A stretch of 64,000 nt of DNA from Vibrio sp. CB1-14 (GTDB lineage Bacteria; Pseudomonadota; Gammaproteobacteria; Enterobacterales; Vibrionaceae). The notes under the pieces are model-generated. The model saw only the letters and a list, made by a program, of their open reading frames with translations, was not told the origin of the DNA and searched no databases. Shown piece by piece: positions 8,766 through 17,715 of this stretch. How positions within the stretch are numbered: the first letter of the stretch is position 1; every line of letters begins with the position of its first letter. Position numbers and translations under genes: made by a program. Where the stretch lies: the NCBI RefSeq assembly GCF_040412085.2, contig NZ_CP115920.1:3410001-3474000 (forward strand), written 5' to 3'.

Positions 8766-9031
8766 ACGACTTCCTTTTTTTGGCCAATAGCTGACAAGGT
8801 ATAGCAAGCCGCGAGTAAAATGCCGAGAAGTATTCTATTATTCTGTTTACTGGATCACTTGGGCACGCCATTCTGAGCTCTCTAAATGGGGCAATTGTTA
8901 GGATAAGATACCAAAGCGATAAAGAAATGACCCCAATCATGATCTACGTGAATTAATCTGTTATATTCTTTCGTAATCACGTTTATTTTTTACATTCGTT
9001 TATTACAAACACTGATTTTGGAGAAAATCTC

Positions 9032-9805
9032 ATGCGTCAACCTGTAGTTATGGGTAACTGGAAACTCAACGGCAGCAAAGCAATGGTAACTGAGCTGTTA
9101 ACTGGTCTAAACGCTGAACTTGAAGGCGTAACTGGTGTAGACGTGGCGGTAGCTCCACCAGCACTTTACATCGACCTAGCTGAGCGTGTTATCGCAGAAG
9201 GCGGCAACAAGATCATCCTTGGTGCACAAAACACTGACCTAAACAACAGCGGTGCTTTCACTGGCGACATGTCTCCAGAAATGCTGAAAGATTTTGGTGC
9301 AACTCACATCATCATCGGTCACTCTGAGCGTCGTGAATACCACAACGAATCAGACGAGTTCATCGCTAAGAAATTCGCATTCCTAAAAGAGAACGGCCTG
9401 AAGCCAGTTTTCTGTATCGGTGAATCTGAAGCTCAAAACGAAGCTGGCGAAACTGAAGCAGTATGTGCACGCCAAATCAACGCAGTGATCGACGCTTACG
9501 GTGTTGAAGCACTAAACGACGCAATTATCGCATACGAGCCAATCTGGGCTATCGGTACTGGTAAAGCAGCAACTGCAGACGACGCACAGCGTATCCACGC
9601 TTCTATCCGTGCTCTAATCGCAGCAAAAGACGAAGCAGTAGCTGAGCAAGTAATCATCCAGTACGGTGGTTCTGTTAAGCCAGAGAACGCAGAAGCTTAC
9701 TTCTCACAGCCAGACATCGACGGTGCTCTAGTTGGTGGCGCATCTCTAGACGCTAAGAGCTTCGCAGCAATCGCTAAAGCAGCGGCAGCAGCAAAAGCTA
9801 AGTAA
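9032..9805 (+). CDS. tpiA: Triosephosphate isomerase
   Basis: Glycolytic enzyme interconverting dihydroxyacetone phosphate and glyceraldehyde 3-phosphate; cytosolic (beta/alpha)8 barrel dimer. All catalytic residues are present: Lys11 in NWKLNG, His97 in IGHSERR, Glu169 in [12 protein letters not shown], and the phosphate-binding GGSVKPENA. 257 residues. GGAG lies 8 bases before the ATG, and codon use is strongly biased as for abundant enzymes. It converges on pfkA with two terminators between them. Confidence 0.98.
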   Translation: MRQPVVMGNWKLNGSKAMVTELLTGLNAELEGVTGVDVAVAPPALYIDLAERVIAEGGNKIILGAQNTDLNNSGAFTGDMSPEMLKDFGATHIIIGHSERREYHNESDEFIAKKFAFLKENGLKPVFCIGESEAQNEAGETEAVCARQINAVIDAYGVEALNDAIIAYEPIWAIGTGKAATADDAQRIHASIRALIAAKDEAVAEQVIIQYGGSVKPENAEAYFSQPDIDGALVGGASLDAKSFAAIAKAAAAAKAK

Positions 9806-9819
9806 TCGAACCGATTACC

Positions 9820-9849
9820 AAAAGCCGGCTCCATTGAGCCGGCTTTTTT
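9820..9849 (+). terminator. Terminator of tpiA
   Basis: 12-bp stem (AAAAGCCGGCTC/GAGCCGGCTTTT) with a 4-base loop and T-run, 15 bases after the stop codon. Confidence 0.92.
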
Positions 9850-9884
9850 GTTTCTATGTGTCCGTCACTTTACTGCGGACAAAC

Positions 9885-9914
9885 AAAAACCGCTGCCAAG
9901 GCAGCGGTTTTTCT
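9885..9914 (-). terminator. Terminator of pfkA
   Basis: Stem AAAAACCGCTGC/GCAGCGGTTTTT with a 4-base loop. On the minus strand it follows the pfkA stop codon by about 20 bases and ends in T's; being symmetrical it may also back up the tpiA terminator. Confidence 0.9.
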
Positions 9915-9934
9915 ATGCTCGAGAGAAGGCCGAA

Positions 9935-10897
9935 TTAGAACAGCTCTTCCGCTACTTTGAATAGGTCAGTGCGCACTGGACGCTTCATGTTTTCGATAGC
10001 ATCGATGATATCATGGTGAACCAGTTGCTCTTTCTGGATGCCCACACAACGGCCACCGTGACCTTCTAGAAGTAGGTGAACCGCGTAGTTACCCATGCGA
10101 GATGCTAGAACACGGTCGAAAGCTGTCGGACGACCACCACGCTGGATGTGGCCCAGTACTGTCGCGCGAGTTTCACGACCAGTACCTTCTTCAATCTCTT
10201 TCGCTAGCTCGTTCGCATCCATCATTAGTTCAGTAAGCGCGATGATCGCGTGTTTCTTACCTTTCGCAATACCATCTTGAATGTTGCTGATTAGCTGGTC
10301 TTTATTCAGACCAGTCTCTGGAGTAATGATGTACTCACAGCCGCCTGCAATTGCTGACATTAGGGTTAGGTCACCACAGTGACGACCCATGATCTCAACG
10401 ATAGAGATACGTTGGTGAGAAGATGAGGTGTCACGTAGACGGTCAATCGCATCGATAACTGTGTTTAGTGCCGTTAGGTAGCCGATTGTGTAATCAGTAC
10501 CTGCAATATCGTTATCGATAGTGCCTGGAAGACCGATACATGGGTAACCCATTTCAGTTAGCTTCTTCGCGCCCATGTAAGAGCCGTCACCACCAACAAC
10601 AACCAATGCGTCGATGCCGTGCTTTTTCAAGTTCTCAATGGCTTTCTCACGAACTTCCACTTCTTTAAACTCTGGGAAACGCGCAGAACCTAGGAATGTA
10701 CCACCACGGTTGATCACATCAGAAACGCTTGAACGGTCAAGAGGCTTGATGCGGTCTTCGTACAGACCAAGATAGCCGTCGTATACGCCGTACACTTCCA
10801 AACCCTCTGACAGAGCAGTACGTACCACGCCGCGTACCGCAGCATTCATACCCGGTGCGTCACCACCACTTGTCAAAACACCAATTTTCTTAATCAT
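9935..10897 (-). CDS. pfkA: ATP-dependent 6-phosphofructokinase
   Basis: Commits fructose 6-phosphate to glycolysis by ATP-dependent phosphorylation; allosteric cytosolic tetramer. 320 residues from the ATG at 10897, chosen over an in-frame GTG two codons upstream because GAGGG is well spaced from the ATG and the protein then opens [16 protein letters not shown] as in E. coli PfkA. ATP-binding GGDAPG is at 11-16 and the catalytic TIDNDI at 126-131 (Asp128). The mRNA leader contains a strong hairpin at 10936-10961. Confidence 0.97.
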   Translation of the reverse strand: MIKKIGVLTSGGDAPGMNAAVRGVVRTALSEGLEVYGVYDGYLGLYEDRIKPLDRSSVSDVINRGGTFLGSARFPEFKEVEVREKAIENLKKHGIDALVVVGGDGSYMGAKKLTEMGYPCIGLPGTIDNDIAGTDYTIGYLTALNTVIDAIDRLRDTSSSHQRISIVEIMGRHCGDLTLMSAIAGGCEYIITPETGLNKDQLISNIQDGIAKGKKHAIIALTELMMDANELAKEIEEGTGRETRATVLGHIQRGGRPTAFDRVLASRMGNYAVHLLLEGHGGRCVGIQKEQLVHHDIIDAIENMKRPVRTDLFKVAEELF

Positions 10898-10935
10898 GCT
10901 CACCCTCGATTTGGCAATCTAATTTTAAATTGTAA

Positions 10936-10961
10936 GTATGTCGCCTTCGGCGGCGACATAC
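10936..10961 (-). promoter_or_regulatory. 10-bp hairpin in the pfkA leader
   Basis: Perfect 10-bp arms GTATGTCGCC (10936-10945) and GGCGACATAC (10952-10961), 38 bases upstream of the pfkA ATG. It lacks a T-run and so is not an intrinsic terminator. Its role (mRNA stability, attenuation or protein binding) is not shown. Confidence 0.5.
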
Positions 10962-11186
10962 CGAAATCTTTGTTATCGTTACACTAAACTCAGCGTGTTC
11001 CCCAAAACATCACTGACGTAACTTTATTACTTATGTAAGAGTATTACAGTTTATACTGGCTCGTACGTTGATTCACATCAGAATCGCACTTTTTTATCAC
11101 GCGCATTGATAATAGACAATGGAATTTAACATTGCCATTACGGCAAAACCTCCTCCCACTGCATGTCACCATCTACGCCCAGGCTA

Positions 11187-12095
11187 CTAAAAATCCTGCT
11201 GCTTTTGCTCAGCTTCTTCGCGAAGCACCACAGAATACGGGTCTTGGTGAATGATCACGTCCGCGCCAGGAAACGCCTTAATCACTTCTTCTTCCGCTTT
11301 GTCAGCAATGCGGTGCGCCTCGATAAGGGGCAGATGGTCATCTAACTCTAAGTGTAACTGAATGAAACGAACTGGCCCTGACGTACGAGTTCTTAGCTGA
11401 TGCACACCAATCACCCCTTCCACGTCATTACACACCTGACGAATCACAACTAACTCTTCTTCCGGCAATTGACGGTCAAGCAGTGACTGTACCGACTCGT
11501 AAGCCATTTTTATCGCGCTGACTAAGATAAACACACCAATACCAATCGCAAACACCGAGTCCGCTTGCCCAACGCCATACCAACTCAATCCAAGAGCGAC
11601 CATAATCGCCACGTTCATATATAAGTCAGTTTGATAATGCAGTGAATCAGCAGCAATGGCCTGACTGCCCGTTTTACGAACCACATATTTTTGAAACGCA
11701 ACCAAGCCCGACGTCACGATTAAGGCAAAGAAACTGACATAGATACCCAGCTCAGGCGATTGGAGATCATGCGGCCTGAAGAAACGATCGATACCGTTAA
11801 GAATGAGAAAACAAGCAGAACCGGTTATGAACATCGACTGTGCCAACGCGGCCAGAGATTCGGCCTTGCCATGGCCAAAAGTATGTTCTTTATCAGCAGG
11901 TTGAAGTGAGTATCGAACAACAATCAAGTTGATCAATGATGCGGCAATATCAAGCAGTGAGTCGATCAAAGAAGCCAGTAAGCTCACCGAGCCGGTGACC
12001 CACCAAGTGATCAGTTTCGCTATTAACAGGATGGTTGCTACCGTGGTCGCTGCCCATGCAGCCGTAGTAACCAATTTCGCGTAGTTGTCCTTCAT
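11187..12095 (-). CDS. fieF: Cation efflux pump FieF (CDF family)
   Basis: Inner-membrane cation diffusion facilitator exporting divalent metals (Zn, Fe) in exchange for protons. 302 residues with six membrane segments and a cytosolic metallochaperone-like C-terminal domain. The transport-site residues sit at the same numbers as in E. coli FieF: Asp45, Asp49 (SLIDSLLD) and His153, Asp157 (SLHYQTD). It shares the leftward strand with pfkA and cpxP but has its own upstream gap; in enterobacteria fieF also sits between cpxP and pfkA. Confidence 0.93.
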   Translation of the reverse strand: MKDNYAKLVTTAAWAATTVATILLIAKLITWWVTGSVSLLASLIDSLLDIAASLINLIVVRYSLQPADKEHTFGHGKAESLAALAQSMFITGSACFLILNGIDRFFRPHDLQSPELGIYVSFFALIVTSGLVAFQKYVVRKTGSQAIAADSLHYQTDLYMNVAIMVALGLSWYGVGQADSVFAIGIGVFILVSAIKMAYESVQSLLDRQLPEEELVVIRQVCNDVEGVIGVHQLRTRTSGPVRFIQLHLELDDHLPLIEAHRIADKAEEEVIKAFPGADVIIHQDPYSVVLREEAEQKQQDF

Positions 12096-12160
12096 GCGCT
12101 GTGTGGTTTTTCCTTGAAGATATTTCTAAACACAAAGCAAGTATACTGATAAATGATGAC

Positions 12161-12193
12161 AAAAATAGAAAAAGCGACCAAAAAAGGTCGCTT
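12161..12193 (-). terminator. Terminator of cpxP
   Basis: Stem AAGCGACC/GGTCGCTT with a 6-base loop; on the minus strand it runs into a T-rich tract. It lies about 65 bases after the cpxP stop codon, at the end of a structured 3' UTR. Confidence 0.85.
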
Positions 12194-12209
12194 AGTATTC
12201 GCTATCGTT

Positions 12210-12241
12210 ATCATGAAAGCTAGGAGTCTAGCTTCATGATA
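12210..12241 (-). ncRNA. Hairpin in the cpxP 3' UTR, possible 3'-derived sRNA
   Basis: A long hairpin (arms TATCATGAAAGCTA and TAGCTTCATGATA, one bulged A) lies between the cpxP stop codon and the intrinsic terminator. Together they make an 80-90 base stable 3' end. In enterobacteria the cpxP 3' UTR is processed into the Hfq-dependent sRNA CpxQ; whether this UTR is used the same way is inference from position and shape only, not sequence similarity. Confidence 0.3.
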
Positions 12242-12256
12242 CGCTAGATATTCCGA

Positions 12257-12778
12257 TTACTCAGAAGCACGTTTTTCTGCACGCTTTTCCACTTTCGCGA
12301 AGCATTTTTCCATGCGCTCTTGGGACAGCTCTTTAAACGTCTCTTTCTGCTCTGGCGTTAAGATGCTCATCAGTTCATGTTGCTTCTCAAGCATCTTCAC
12401 GCGGCGCTCGGCTTGCTTCTCAACCATTTGCGTTGCCAGTGCGTTCGCCGCATCCGCATCAAACGTATCGGCTAATACTAGATCTTGCATTTGCTGCTGA
12501 CGTGCTTGCATTTCTGCTTTCTTAGCAGTGAAATCGCCATCAAACTTCTGTTTCATTTGCGCTTTAGTCGATTCACGTAGCTGCTTCATCTGCTCTTTTT
12601 GTGCGTCAGTCAAGTCTAGCTCGCGGAACATGCGTTTGCCGTCAAAACCGCCACACATGCCTTCGCCACCTTTACCGTGATGACCGCCTTTACTGCCACC
12701 GTATGCTAAGACACTTGCAGAGCCAAGCGCGAGTGGAAGAACAGTTGCAGCGATAACCCATTTTTTTGAAAATTTCAT
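12257..12778 (-). CDS. cpxP: CpxP-like periplasmic stress protein (Spy/CpxP family)
   Basis: Periplasmic adaptor and chaperone that dampens the CpxA sensor and binds misfolded proteins. 173 residues from ATG 12778 (AAGGG upstream); the open frame extends further upstream, but only this start gives a signal peptide (MKFSKKWVIAATVLPLALGS, cleavage near VLA-Y). The mature protein is helical, with the two LTxxQ-type motifs of the family, LTDAQKEQMKQL and LTPEQKETFKEL, and a Gly/His-rich N-terminal segment (GGHHGKGGEG). Divergent from cpxRA, with CpxR boxes in between. Confidence 0.9.
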   Translation of the reverse strand: MKFSKKWVIAATVLPLALGSASVLAYGGSKGGHHGKGGEGMCGGFDGKRMFRELDLTDAQKEQMKQLRESTKAQMKQKFDGDFTAKKAEMQARQQQMQDLVLADTFDADAANALATQMVEKQAERRVKMLEKQHELMSILTPEQKETFKELSQERMEKCFAKVEKRAEKRASE

Positions 12779-12827
12779 AATCTTTACCCTTATGTGATTC
12801 ATGCCATGGCTGCCTCTGCAGCGCTTG

Positions 12828-12885
12828 AGTATAGAATAGAAGCTGAGGCGTAAAGCAACGTACAGCGAGCGTAAAGAATCGTAAA
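12828..12885 (-). promoter_or_regulatory. Tandem CpxR boxes and cpxP promoter
   Basis: A perfect GTAAA-N5-GTAAA CpxR box lies at 12871-12885 and a one-mismatch copy (GTAAA-N5-GTACA) at 12850-12864, exactly 21 bp (two helical turns) apart. The near copy covers the -35 position of a leftward promoter with a TATACT -10 at 12828-12833, 17 bp away. This is the layout expected for CpxR activation of cpxP, and the boxes also lie upstream of cpxR for autoregulation. Confidence 0.8.
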
Positions 12886-12947
12886 GATCGCTTTTTTGAG
12901 CCGCGAACGCTTTATTATTACAGGGCACAACAATACCGAGGTAAATC

Positions 12948-13631
12948 ATGGCACACATTCTTCTTATCGATGACGACACCGAGCTAACCAGTCTTCTCAA
13001 AGACATCTTAAGCTATGAAGGCTTTGAGGTTTCAGAGGCCAACGATGGGTTTGCTGGCTTAGAGGCAATGTGCGAGGCCATTGATTTAGTGTTGATGGAT
13101 GTGATGATGCCACGCCTCAATGGTATGGATACCCTCAAAAAGCTACGCGAAAATTGGGATACCCCAGTACTGATGCTTACGGCAAAAGGTGAGGAGATAG
13201 ACCGTGTTATTGGTCTTGAGCTTGGCGCCGATGACTATCTTCCTAAGCCATTTAGCGACCGAGAGCTGCTCGCGCGTATCAAGGCCATATTAAGGCGCAC
13301 CAGTAACAAGTCAGAATCGAGCTCATCCGATGGAATACGTTTTGACGACATTCAGGTCTTCCCAGCAAAACAAGAAGCGACGTGCCAAAGCCAGACTCTC
13401 GACCTAACCACCACTGAATTTGCGCTGCTGCACTATTTTGTCCAACACCCTGGGGAGACGCTGACCAAAGAAGCGCTGAGCCTTGAAGTGCTCGGCAAGC
13501 GCCTGTCAGCATTCGACCGAGCGGTGGATATGCACGTCTCTAACTTACGTAAAAAGCTGCCAGAAAAGAGCGATGGTAAACCAAGGATTAAAACCTTGCG
13601 CGGTCGTGGCTACTTATTGGTGAAGGAGTAA
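12948..13631 (+). CDS. cpxR: Response regulator CpxR
   Basis: OmpR-family transcription factor of the envelope-stress system. 227 residues: receiver domain (1-115) with Asp8-Asp9-Asp10 acidic pocket, phospho-acceptor Asp51 (LVLMDVMMP) and the conserved Lys in LPKPFS, then a winged-helix DNA-binding domain (about 130-227) ending in TLRGRGYLL. Followed 2 bases later by cpxA, so the two are translationally coupled. Confidence 0.96.
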   Translation: MAHILLIDDDTELTSLLKDILSYEGFEVSEANDGFAGLEAMCEAIDLVLMDVMMPRLNGMDTLKKLRENWDTPVLMLTAKGEEIDRVIGLELGADDYLPKPFSDRELLARIKAILRRTSNKSESSSSDGIRFDDIQVFPAKQEATCQSQTLDLTTTEFALLHYFVQHPGETLTKEALSLEVLGKRLSAFDRAVDMHVSNLRKKLPEKSDGKPRIKTLRGRGYLLVKE

Positions 13632-13633
13632 AC

Positions 13634-15019
13634 ATGAAACTGCCAAAAATTAGCAGCCTCTACGGACGAATTTTTGCGATATTTTGGTTTACCATGTTGC
13701 TGGTGCTAATCGCGGTACTAGCACTGCCCCACCTCGATCCTCGCGTTGCAAGAGAAGTCTCCACCGAGACACTCGGCCAAATCAGTGCTAATCGTGACAG
13801 AATTGAACGTCAATTTGCCAACGAGCCAAGTATTGGTCGCATAGTCTATCAGCTTGATAAGTCTGAACGCATGCACAATAAAGACCGCAAGACAAAAGGA
13901 CCAAGCTTCTTCATTGTCGATAAGACCGGCAACATCTTAAGCACTCAAAAGCATGTCGATTTCAAAGAGCGCATGCTCAAAAACTTCATTACTTCGGTTG
14001 ATACGTTCGACAAGCCGATGCAAAAACTCTACGGCCGCTACATGCTGGTTGGCCCTGTTTCGATTAACTTAGCCAAGCAAGAGTATGACCTTTATATCGG
14101 TATGCGCTGGAATCAACCTCCGCCGTTTCTACTCAGAATGTTTGATAAGCCATTCCAGCTATTGTTAGTAGTGATGGCCGTCAGCACACCGCTTCTGCTT
14201 TGGCTAGCATGGGCACTGAGCCAACCTGCTCGCCGTCTTGAGCGCGCCGCCAAGCGTGTTGCCAAGGGAGAGTTCAATCCAGATCCGACCCTCGAAACCG
14301 GCACGACAGAGTTTAAGCAAGCAGGACAAAGTTTCAATCAAATGGTACTGGCGGTAAATCAAATGATTTCCGGTCAGCAAAGACTGCTGTCAGACATCTC
14401 CCACGAGCTGCGTTCACCATTGACAAGGCTTCGCATGGCGACAGGCCTCGCGACCCGTAAACAAGGTGAGAGCGCAGAGTTGACCCGTATTGATACCGAA
14501 GCCCAGCGCCTTGAGCAAATGATTGCTGAGCTTTTGGAACTGTCTCGCATGAACACCGACAGCCATGTCACCCGAGAAAGTCAGCCAGCAAGCAGCCTTT
14601 GGGAGGAGATCTTTAGTGATGCTCAGTTTGAGGCCGAGCAAGTGGGCAAAACTTTGCACTTCTCAACGATTCCTGAGATCTCTATCGTCGGCAACCCTAA
14701 GCTGCTCATGAGTGCAATTGAAAATATCGTACGTAATGCGATCCGCTATGGTGAATCCGAGATCAATATCGCGCTGTATCAGCACGATGACATGCTGCAC
14801 ATTATTGTCGAAGATGATGGTCCTGGAGTACCTGATGATGAACTTGACGACATTTTTAGACCGTTTTATCGCGTCTCCACCGCTCGCGATCGCGACTCAG
14901 GTGGCACCGGTTTAGGACTGGCAATCACGCAAAGTGCCATCCTCCAGCATCGCGGCCAAATCATGGCGTCACGCAGTGAACTTGGCGGTCTAAAAATGCA
15001 CGTAGAGCTGCCATTATAA
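13634..15019 (+). CDS. cpxA: Sensor histidine kinase CpxA
   Basis: Inner-membrane sensor that detects misfolded envelope proteins and phosphorylates CpxR. 461 residues: a first membrane helix (about 12-32), periplasmic sensor domain (33-170), second helix (about 174-196), HAMP, dimerisation domain with the phospho-acceptor His257 (SDISHELRSPLTR), and an ATPase domain with NAIRYGE, DDGPGV and GTGLGLAIT. No terminator is visible before the downstream carboxypeptidase gene, so read-through is possible. Confidence 0.96.
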   Translation: MKLPKISSLYGRIFAIFWFTMLLVLIAVLALPHLDPRVAREVSTETLGQISANRDRIERQFANEPSIGRIVYQLDKSERMHNKDRKTKGPSFFIVDKTGNILSTQKHVDFKERMLKNFITSVDTFDKPMQKLYGRYMLVGPVSINLAKQEYDLYIGMRWNQPPPFLLRMFDKPFQLLLVVMAVSTPLLLWLAWALSQPARRLERAAKRVAKGEFNPDPTLETGTTEFKQAGQSFNQMVLAVNQMISGQQRLLSDISHELRSPLTRLRMATGLATRKQGESAELTRIDTEAQRLEQMIAELLELSRMNTDSHVTRESQPASSLWEEIFSDAQFEAEQVGKTLHFSTIPEISIVGNPKLLMSAIENIVRNAIRYGESEINIALYQHDDMLHIIVEDDGPGVPDDELDDIFRPFYRVSTARDRDSGGTGLGLAITQSAILQHRGQIMASRSELGGLKMHVELPL

Positions 15020-15102
15020 ATCAGGCAACGAAGCGATATTGATTCTACACTCTTTGTGGTAGCCTTCCGGCTCATGCTCAACACAATAAGAGAACCAAGT
15101 AG

Positions 15103-16227
15103 ATGAAGATCTTCAGCAATTTCGAAAGTGGCAACATTGAAGTTGTCAGCATTGAGAATAAAGACGATATCCAGCTAAGGATACAAAACGACCATCAGTC
15201 TGAGTTTTATCAGTGGTTTCATTTCCGCCTAGAAACTCAGGCTGAACAATCCCACACCATCAAGATCCTTGATTTGGCTAAGTCAGCCTACCCTGAAGGT
15301 TGGAAAGGCTATGATGTGGTCGCTTCTTACGATCGCGAAGAATGGTTCCGTATTCCATCTGAGTTCGATGGCGACACACTGAGCTTCAACGTGCTGCCTG
15401 AGCGCGGCTCCATGTATTTCGCTTACTTCACACCCTACTCCTATGACCGCCACCTCGATCTCTTACACATGGCGCAAACCGAGCACCACTGCACTCTTGA
15501 GACCCTAGGCCACACGTTAGACAACAACGATATGTCGCTGCTGACTTTTGGCGAGCCAGAAGAAGGTAAGAAGAACATTTGGGTGATTGCTCGTCAGCAC
15601 CCGGGTGAGACTATGGCGGAATGGTTTATGGAAGGCCTGATCCAGCGCCTTGTCGATGAAACCGACACCACAGCGCAAGCGTTGCTAGAAAAAGCTGTGC
15701 TCTACGTAGTGCCAAACATGAACCCAGATGGCGCAAACCGCGGCCACCTGCGCACCAATGCGGTTGGCGTCAACCTAAACCGTGAGTGGCAAACACCTTC
15801 TATGGAGAAAAGCCCAGAGGTGTTCCTAGTACGCGAGAAGATGCTGCAAACGGGCGTCGACATGTTCTTGGACATTCATGGTGATGAAGCGATCCCATAC
15901 AACTTTGCAGCTGGCTCTGAGGGCATTCCTTCTTACGATGAGAGACACGCCGGTCTTGAGCATGCGTTCAAACAAGCACTACTCACTATTACGCCTGAGT
16001 TCCAAGACGACTATGGCTACGACAAAGACGAGCCGGGTAAGGCAAATCTAACCGTCGGCTCAAACTGGGTTGCAGAGCAGTTCCGCTGCCTGTCATACAC
16101 CATTGAGATGCCTTTTAAGGACAATAACAACTATCCAGATCCTTTGTATGGTTGGTCGCCTGAGCGCAGTATTAAGTTTGGTCATGACATGGTAGCGGCG
16201 ACGCTAGCTGTGACGGATAAGCTTTAA
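15103..16227 (+). CDS. M14-family zinc carboxypeptidase
   Basis: Cytosolic-type metallocarboxypeptidase, 374 residues, no signal peptide. An N-terminal beta-rich domain (1-115) typical of the M14D (cytosolic carboxypeptidase-like) group precedes the catalytic domain. Zinc ligands are visible as His166 and Glu169 (RQHPGETMAEW) and His259 (LDIHGDE); NMNPDG (205-210) and NLNREW hold substrate-binding residues, and TIEMPFK carries the likely catalytic Glu. The natural substrate in bacteria is unclear. It lies 83 bases after cpxA without an obvious terminator. Confidence 0.85.
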   Translation: MKIFSNFESGNIEVVSIENKDDIQLRIQNDHQSEFYQWFHFRLETQAEQSHTIKILDLAKSAYPEGWKGYDVVASYDREEWFRIPSEFDGDTLSFNVLPERGSMYFAYFTPYSYDRHLDLLHMAQTEHHCTLETLGHTLDNNDMSLLTFGEPEEGKKNIWVIARQHPGETMAEWFMEGLIQRLVDETDTTAQALLEKAVLYVVPNMNPDGANRGHLRTNAVGVNLNREWQTPSMEKSPEVFLVREKMLQTGVDMFLDIHGDEAIPYNFAAGSEGIPSYDERHAGLEHAFKQALLTITPEFQDDYGYDKDEPGKANLTVGSNWVAEQFRCLSYTIEMPFKDNNNYPDPLYGWSPERSIKFGHDMVAATLAVTDKL

Positions 16228-16254
16228 TCTCAAAGGACACGCAATTAGAGTGTC

Positions 16255-16349
16255 TCGTCATTCCGCTAGCCGCGCGCCTGCGCACACAGGAATCTACTTG
16301 AGGATTGGTGCACGCTTTGAGTAGATCCCCGCCTGCGCGGGGATGACGA
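16255..16349. repeat. Imperfect inverted-repeat intergenic element
   Basis: The ends (TCGTCATTCC at 16255-16264 and GGATGACGA at 16341-16349) and inner segments (GGAATCTACT at 16289-16298, AGTAGATCC at 16320-16328) are complementary, so the element can fold over its full length. The right arm also holds its own ccccgc/gcgggg hairpin. It looks like the short non-coding dispersed repeats common between genes in marine gammaproteobacteria; only one copy is in this window. Confidence 0.6.
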
Positions 16350-16423
16350 TAGCCTTGGGGATAACGTTCTTTTTACGCTTCAGGTATACTCATTCCATTA
16401 TTTAGTATGAGTCGACAGCCAAT

Positions 16424-16900
16424 ATGTTTGATATCGCCCTCTACGAGCCAGAAATTGCTCCAAACACCGGAAACATCATCCGTCTTTGTGCCAACTGCGG
16501 TGCAAACCTACACCTTATTGAACCGCTGGGTTTTGATTTAGAAGAGAAGAAAGTACGCCGTGCGGGTCTCGACTATCACGATCTTGCGCGCGTAAAACGT
16601 CATAAAGACTACGCGGCGTTTCTTGCTTACTTAGAAGAACACAACCCGAACTACCGCTTGTTTGCTTGTACCACAAAAACCACCGGCCATCATACCGATG
16701 CGAAATACCAGCAAGGTGATGTGCTGTTATTTGGTCCAGAAACTCGCGGCTTACCTGCAGAAGTGATTGAAAGCCTACCAATGGAGCAACGCATTCGCAT
16801 TCCTATGATGCCAGATGCGCGCAGTCTAAACCTATCCAATGCGGTAGCGATTATTGCCTATGAAGCGTGGCGACAGTTGGGTTTTGAAGGGGCAGTTTAA
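16424..16900 (+). CDS. trmL: tRNA (cytidine/uridine-34-2'-O)-methyltransferase TrmL
   Basis: SPOUT-class methyltransferase modifying the wobble ribose of tRNA-Leu isoacceptors. 158 residues, as usual for the TrmL/YibK group. The knot motifs are visible: [22 protein letters not shown] at the N-terminus, [11 protein letters not shown] (about 105-115) and the C-terminal [19 protein letters not shown] with the SAM-binding trefoil knot. Single gene with its own upstream region. Confidence 0.95.
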   Translation: MFDIALYEPEIAPNTGNIIRLCANCGANLHLIEPLGFDLEEKKVRRAGLDYHDLARVKRHKDYAAFLAYLEEHNPNYRLFACTTKTTGHHTDAKYQQGDVLLFGPETRGLPAEVIESLPMEQRIRIPMMPDARSLNLSNAVAIIAYEAWRQLGFEGAV

Positions 16901-16944
16901 GCCCTTTTTAACGAGAGCATTAACCGAGCCTGAATTTCAGGCAA

Positions 16945-16972
16945 TAAAAAACCCAGCCGAAGCTGGGTTTTC
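16945..16972. terminator. Bidirectional terminator between trmL and rpmG
   Basis: Stem AAAACCCAGC/GCTGGGTTTT with a CGAA loop between convergent genes; T-runs are available on both strands, longer on the minus strand for rpmBG. Confidence 0.88.
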
Positions 16973-16998
16973 AATACTTACAAGTAGAAACTTATCAA

Positions 16999-17166
16999 TT
17001 ACTTGATTTTAGCTTCTTTGTACATAACGTGTTGGCGAACAACTGGATCAAACTTTTTGATCTCAAATTTGCCTGGCATGTTACGCTTGTTCTTGTCAGT
17101 TGTGTAGAAGTGACCAGTACCTGCAGAAGATACTAGACGAATTTTCTCACGAATGCCTTTAGCCAT
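16999..17166 (-). CDS. rpmG: 50S ribosomal protein L33
   Basis: 55-residue ribosomal protein, beginning [20 protein letters not shown] and ending with a Lys-rich tail. It has no CxxC pairs, so it is the zinc-independent (C-minus) form. It lies 13 bases after rpmB on the same strand, in the usual rpmB-rpmG operon. Unlike E. coli, mutM does not follow; it lies over 5 kb away at 22700. Confidence 0.97.
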   Translation of the reverse strand: MAKGIREKIRLVSSAGTGHFYTTDKNKRNMPGKFEIKKFDPVVRQHVMYKEAKIK

Positions 17167-17179
17167 TGCTTAATTCCTC

Positions 17180-17416
17180 TTATACGTTCTCGCCACGAGC
17201 GCGAATATCAACAAGAACAGCATCGATGCCTTTCTTATCAATAATACGCATACCCTTAGCGGTTAGACGTAGTTTAACAAAGCGTTTTTCGCTTTCTACC
17301 CAGAAACGATGAGTTTGTAGGTTCGGCAGAAAACGACGCTTGGTAGCATTTCGTGCGTGTGAACGGTTGTTACCCGTTACAGGACGCTTACCAGTTACTT
17401 GGCATACTCGGGACAT
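17180..17416 (-). CDS. rpmB: 50S ribosomal protein L28
   Basis: 78-residue ribosomal protein with the family opening [20 protein letters not shown] and basic core [16 protein letters not shown]. The start at ATG 17416 is preferred over an extension five codons longer because it reproduces the conserved N-terminus and has GGAGA upstream. First gene of the rpmB-rpmG operon, driven by the promoter at 17529-17557. Confidence 0.97.
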   Translation of the reverse strand: MSRVCQVTGKRPVTGNNRSHARNATKRRFLPNLQTHRFWVESEKRFVKLRLTAKGMRIIDKKGIDAVLVDIRARGENV

Positions 17417-17528
17417 GAATGTCTTCTCCAAATCGTTTCAGCTCGATATCAACCTTGGTGGCCGAACCTCAATTATAAGAGGCCATAACCATTATGGAAT
17501 ACCCATACAAGGCTATCAAAGGTCGCGC

Positions 17529-17557
17529 ATTATACTAACTTGACATGCATTGCTCAA
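17529..17557 (-). promoter_or_regulatory. rpmBG promoter
   Basis: On the minus strand, TTGAGC (-35) and a perfect TATAAT (-10) are separated by 17 bp, followed by a GC-rich GCGCGAC discriminator, as is typical of stringently controlled ribosomal promoters. The leader to the rpmB ATG is about 105 bases. Confidence 0.75.
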
Positions 17558-17715
17558 GACCCGAACAGATCCTTTTTTAAGGATTTGCTGATCTTTTTCA
17601 CTTTGAGCTGATGTTGGTTGATAATTTAGTGCGCGAATCATAGCAGAAAATCACCAAAACAAAAGCTCTGTATCACAGTTATTACAATAAAAAACGCTTT
17701 CTACTGTTTAAGAGG

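Noticed and set aside
12779..13006. N-terminal extension of CpxP overlapping the cpxR start
   Set aside because: It runs through the CpxR boxes and promoter; the signal peptide starts at 12778.
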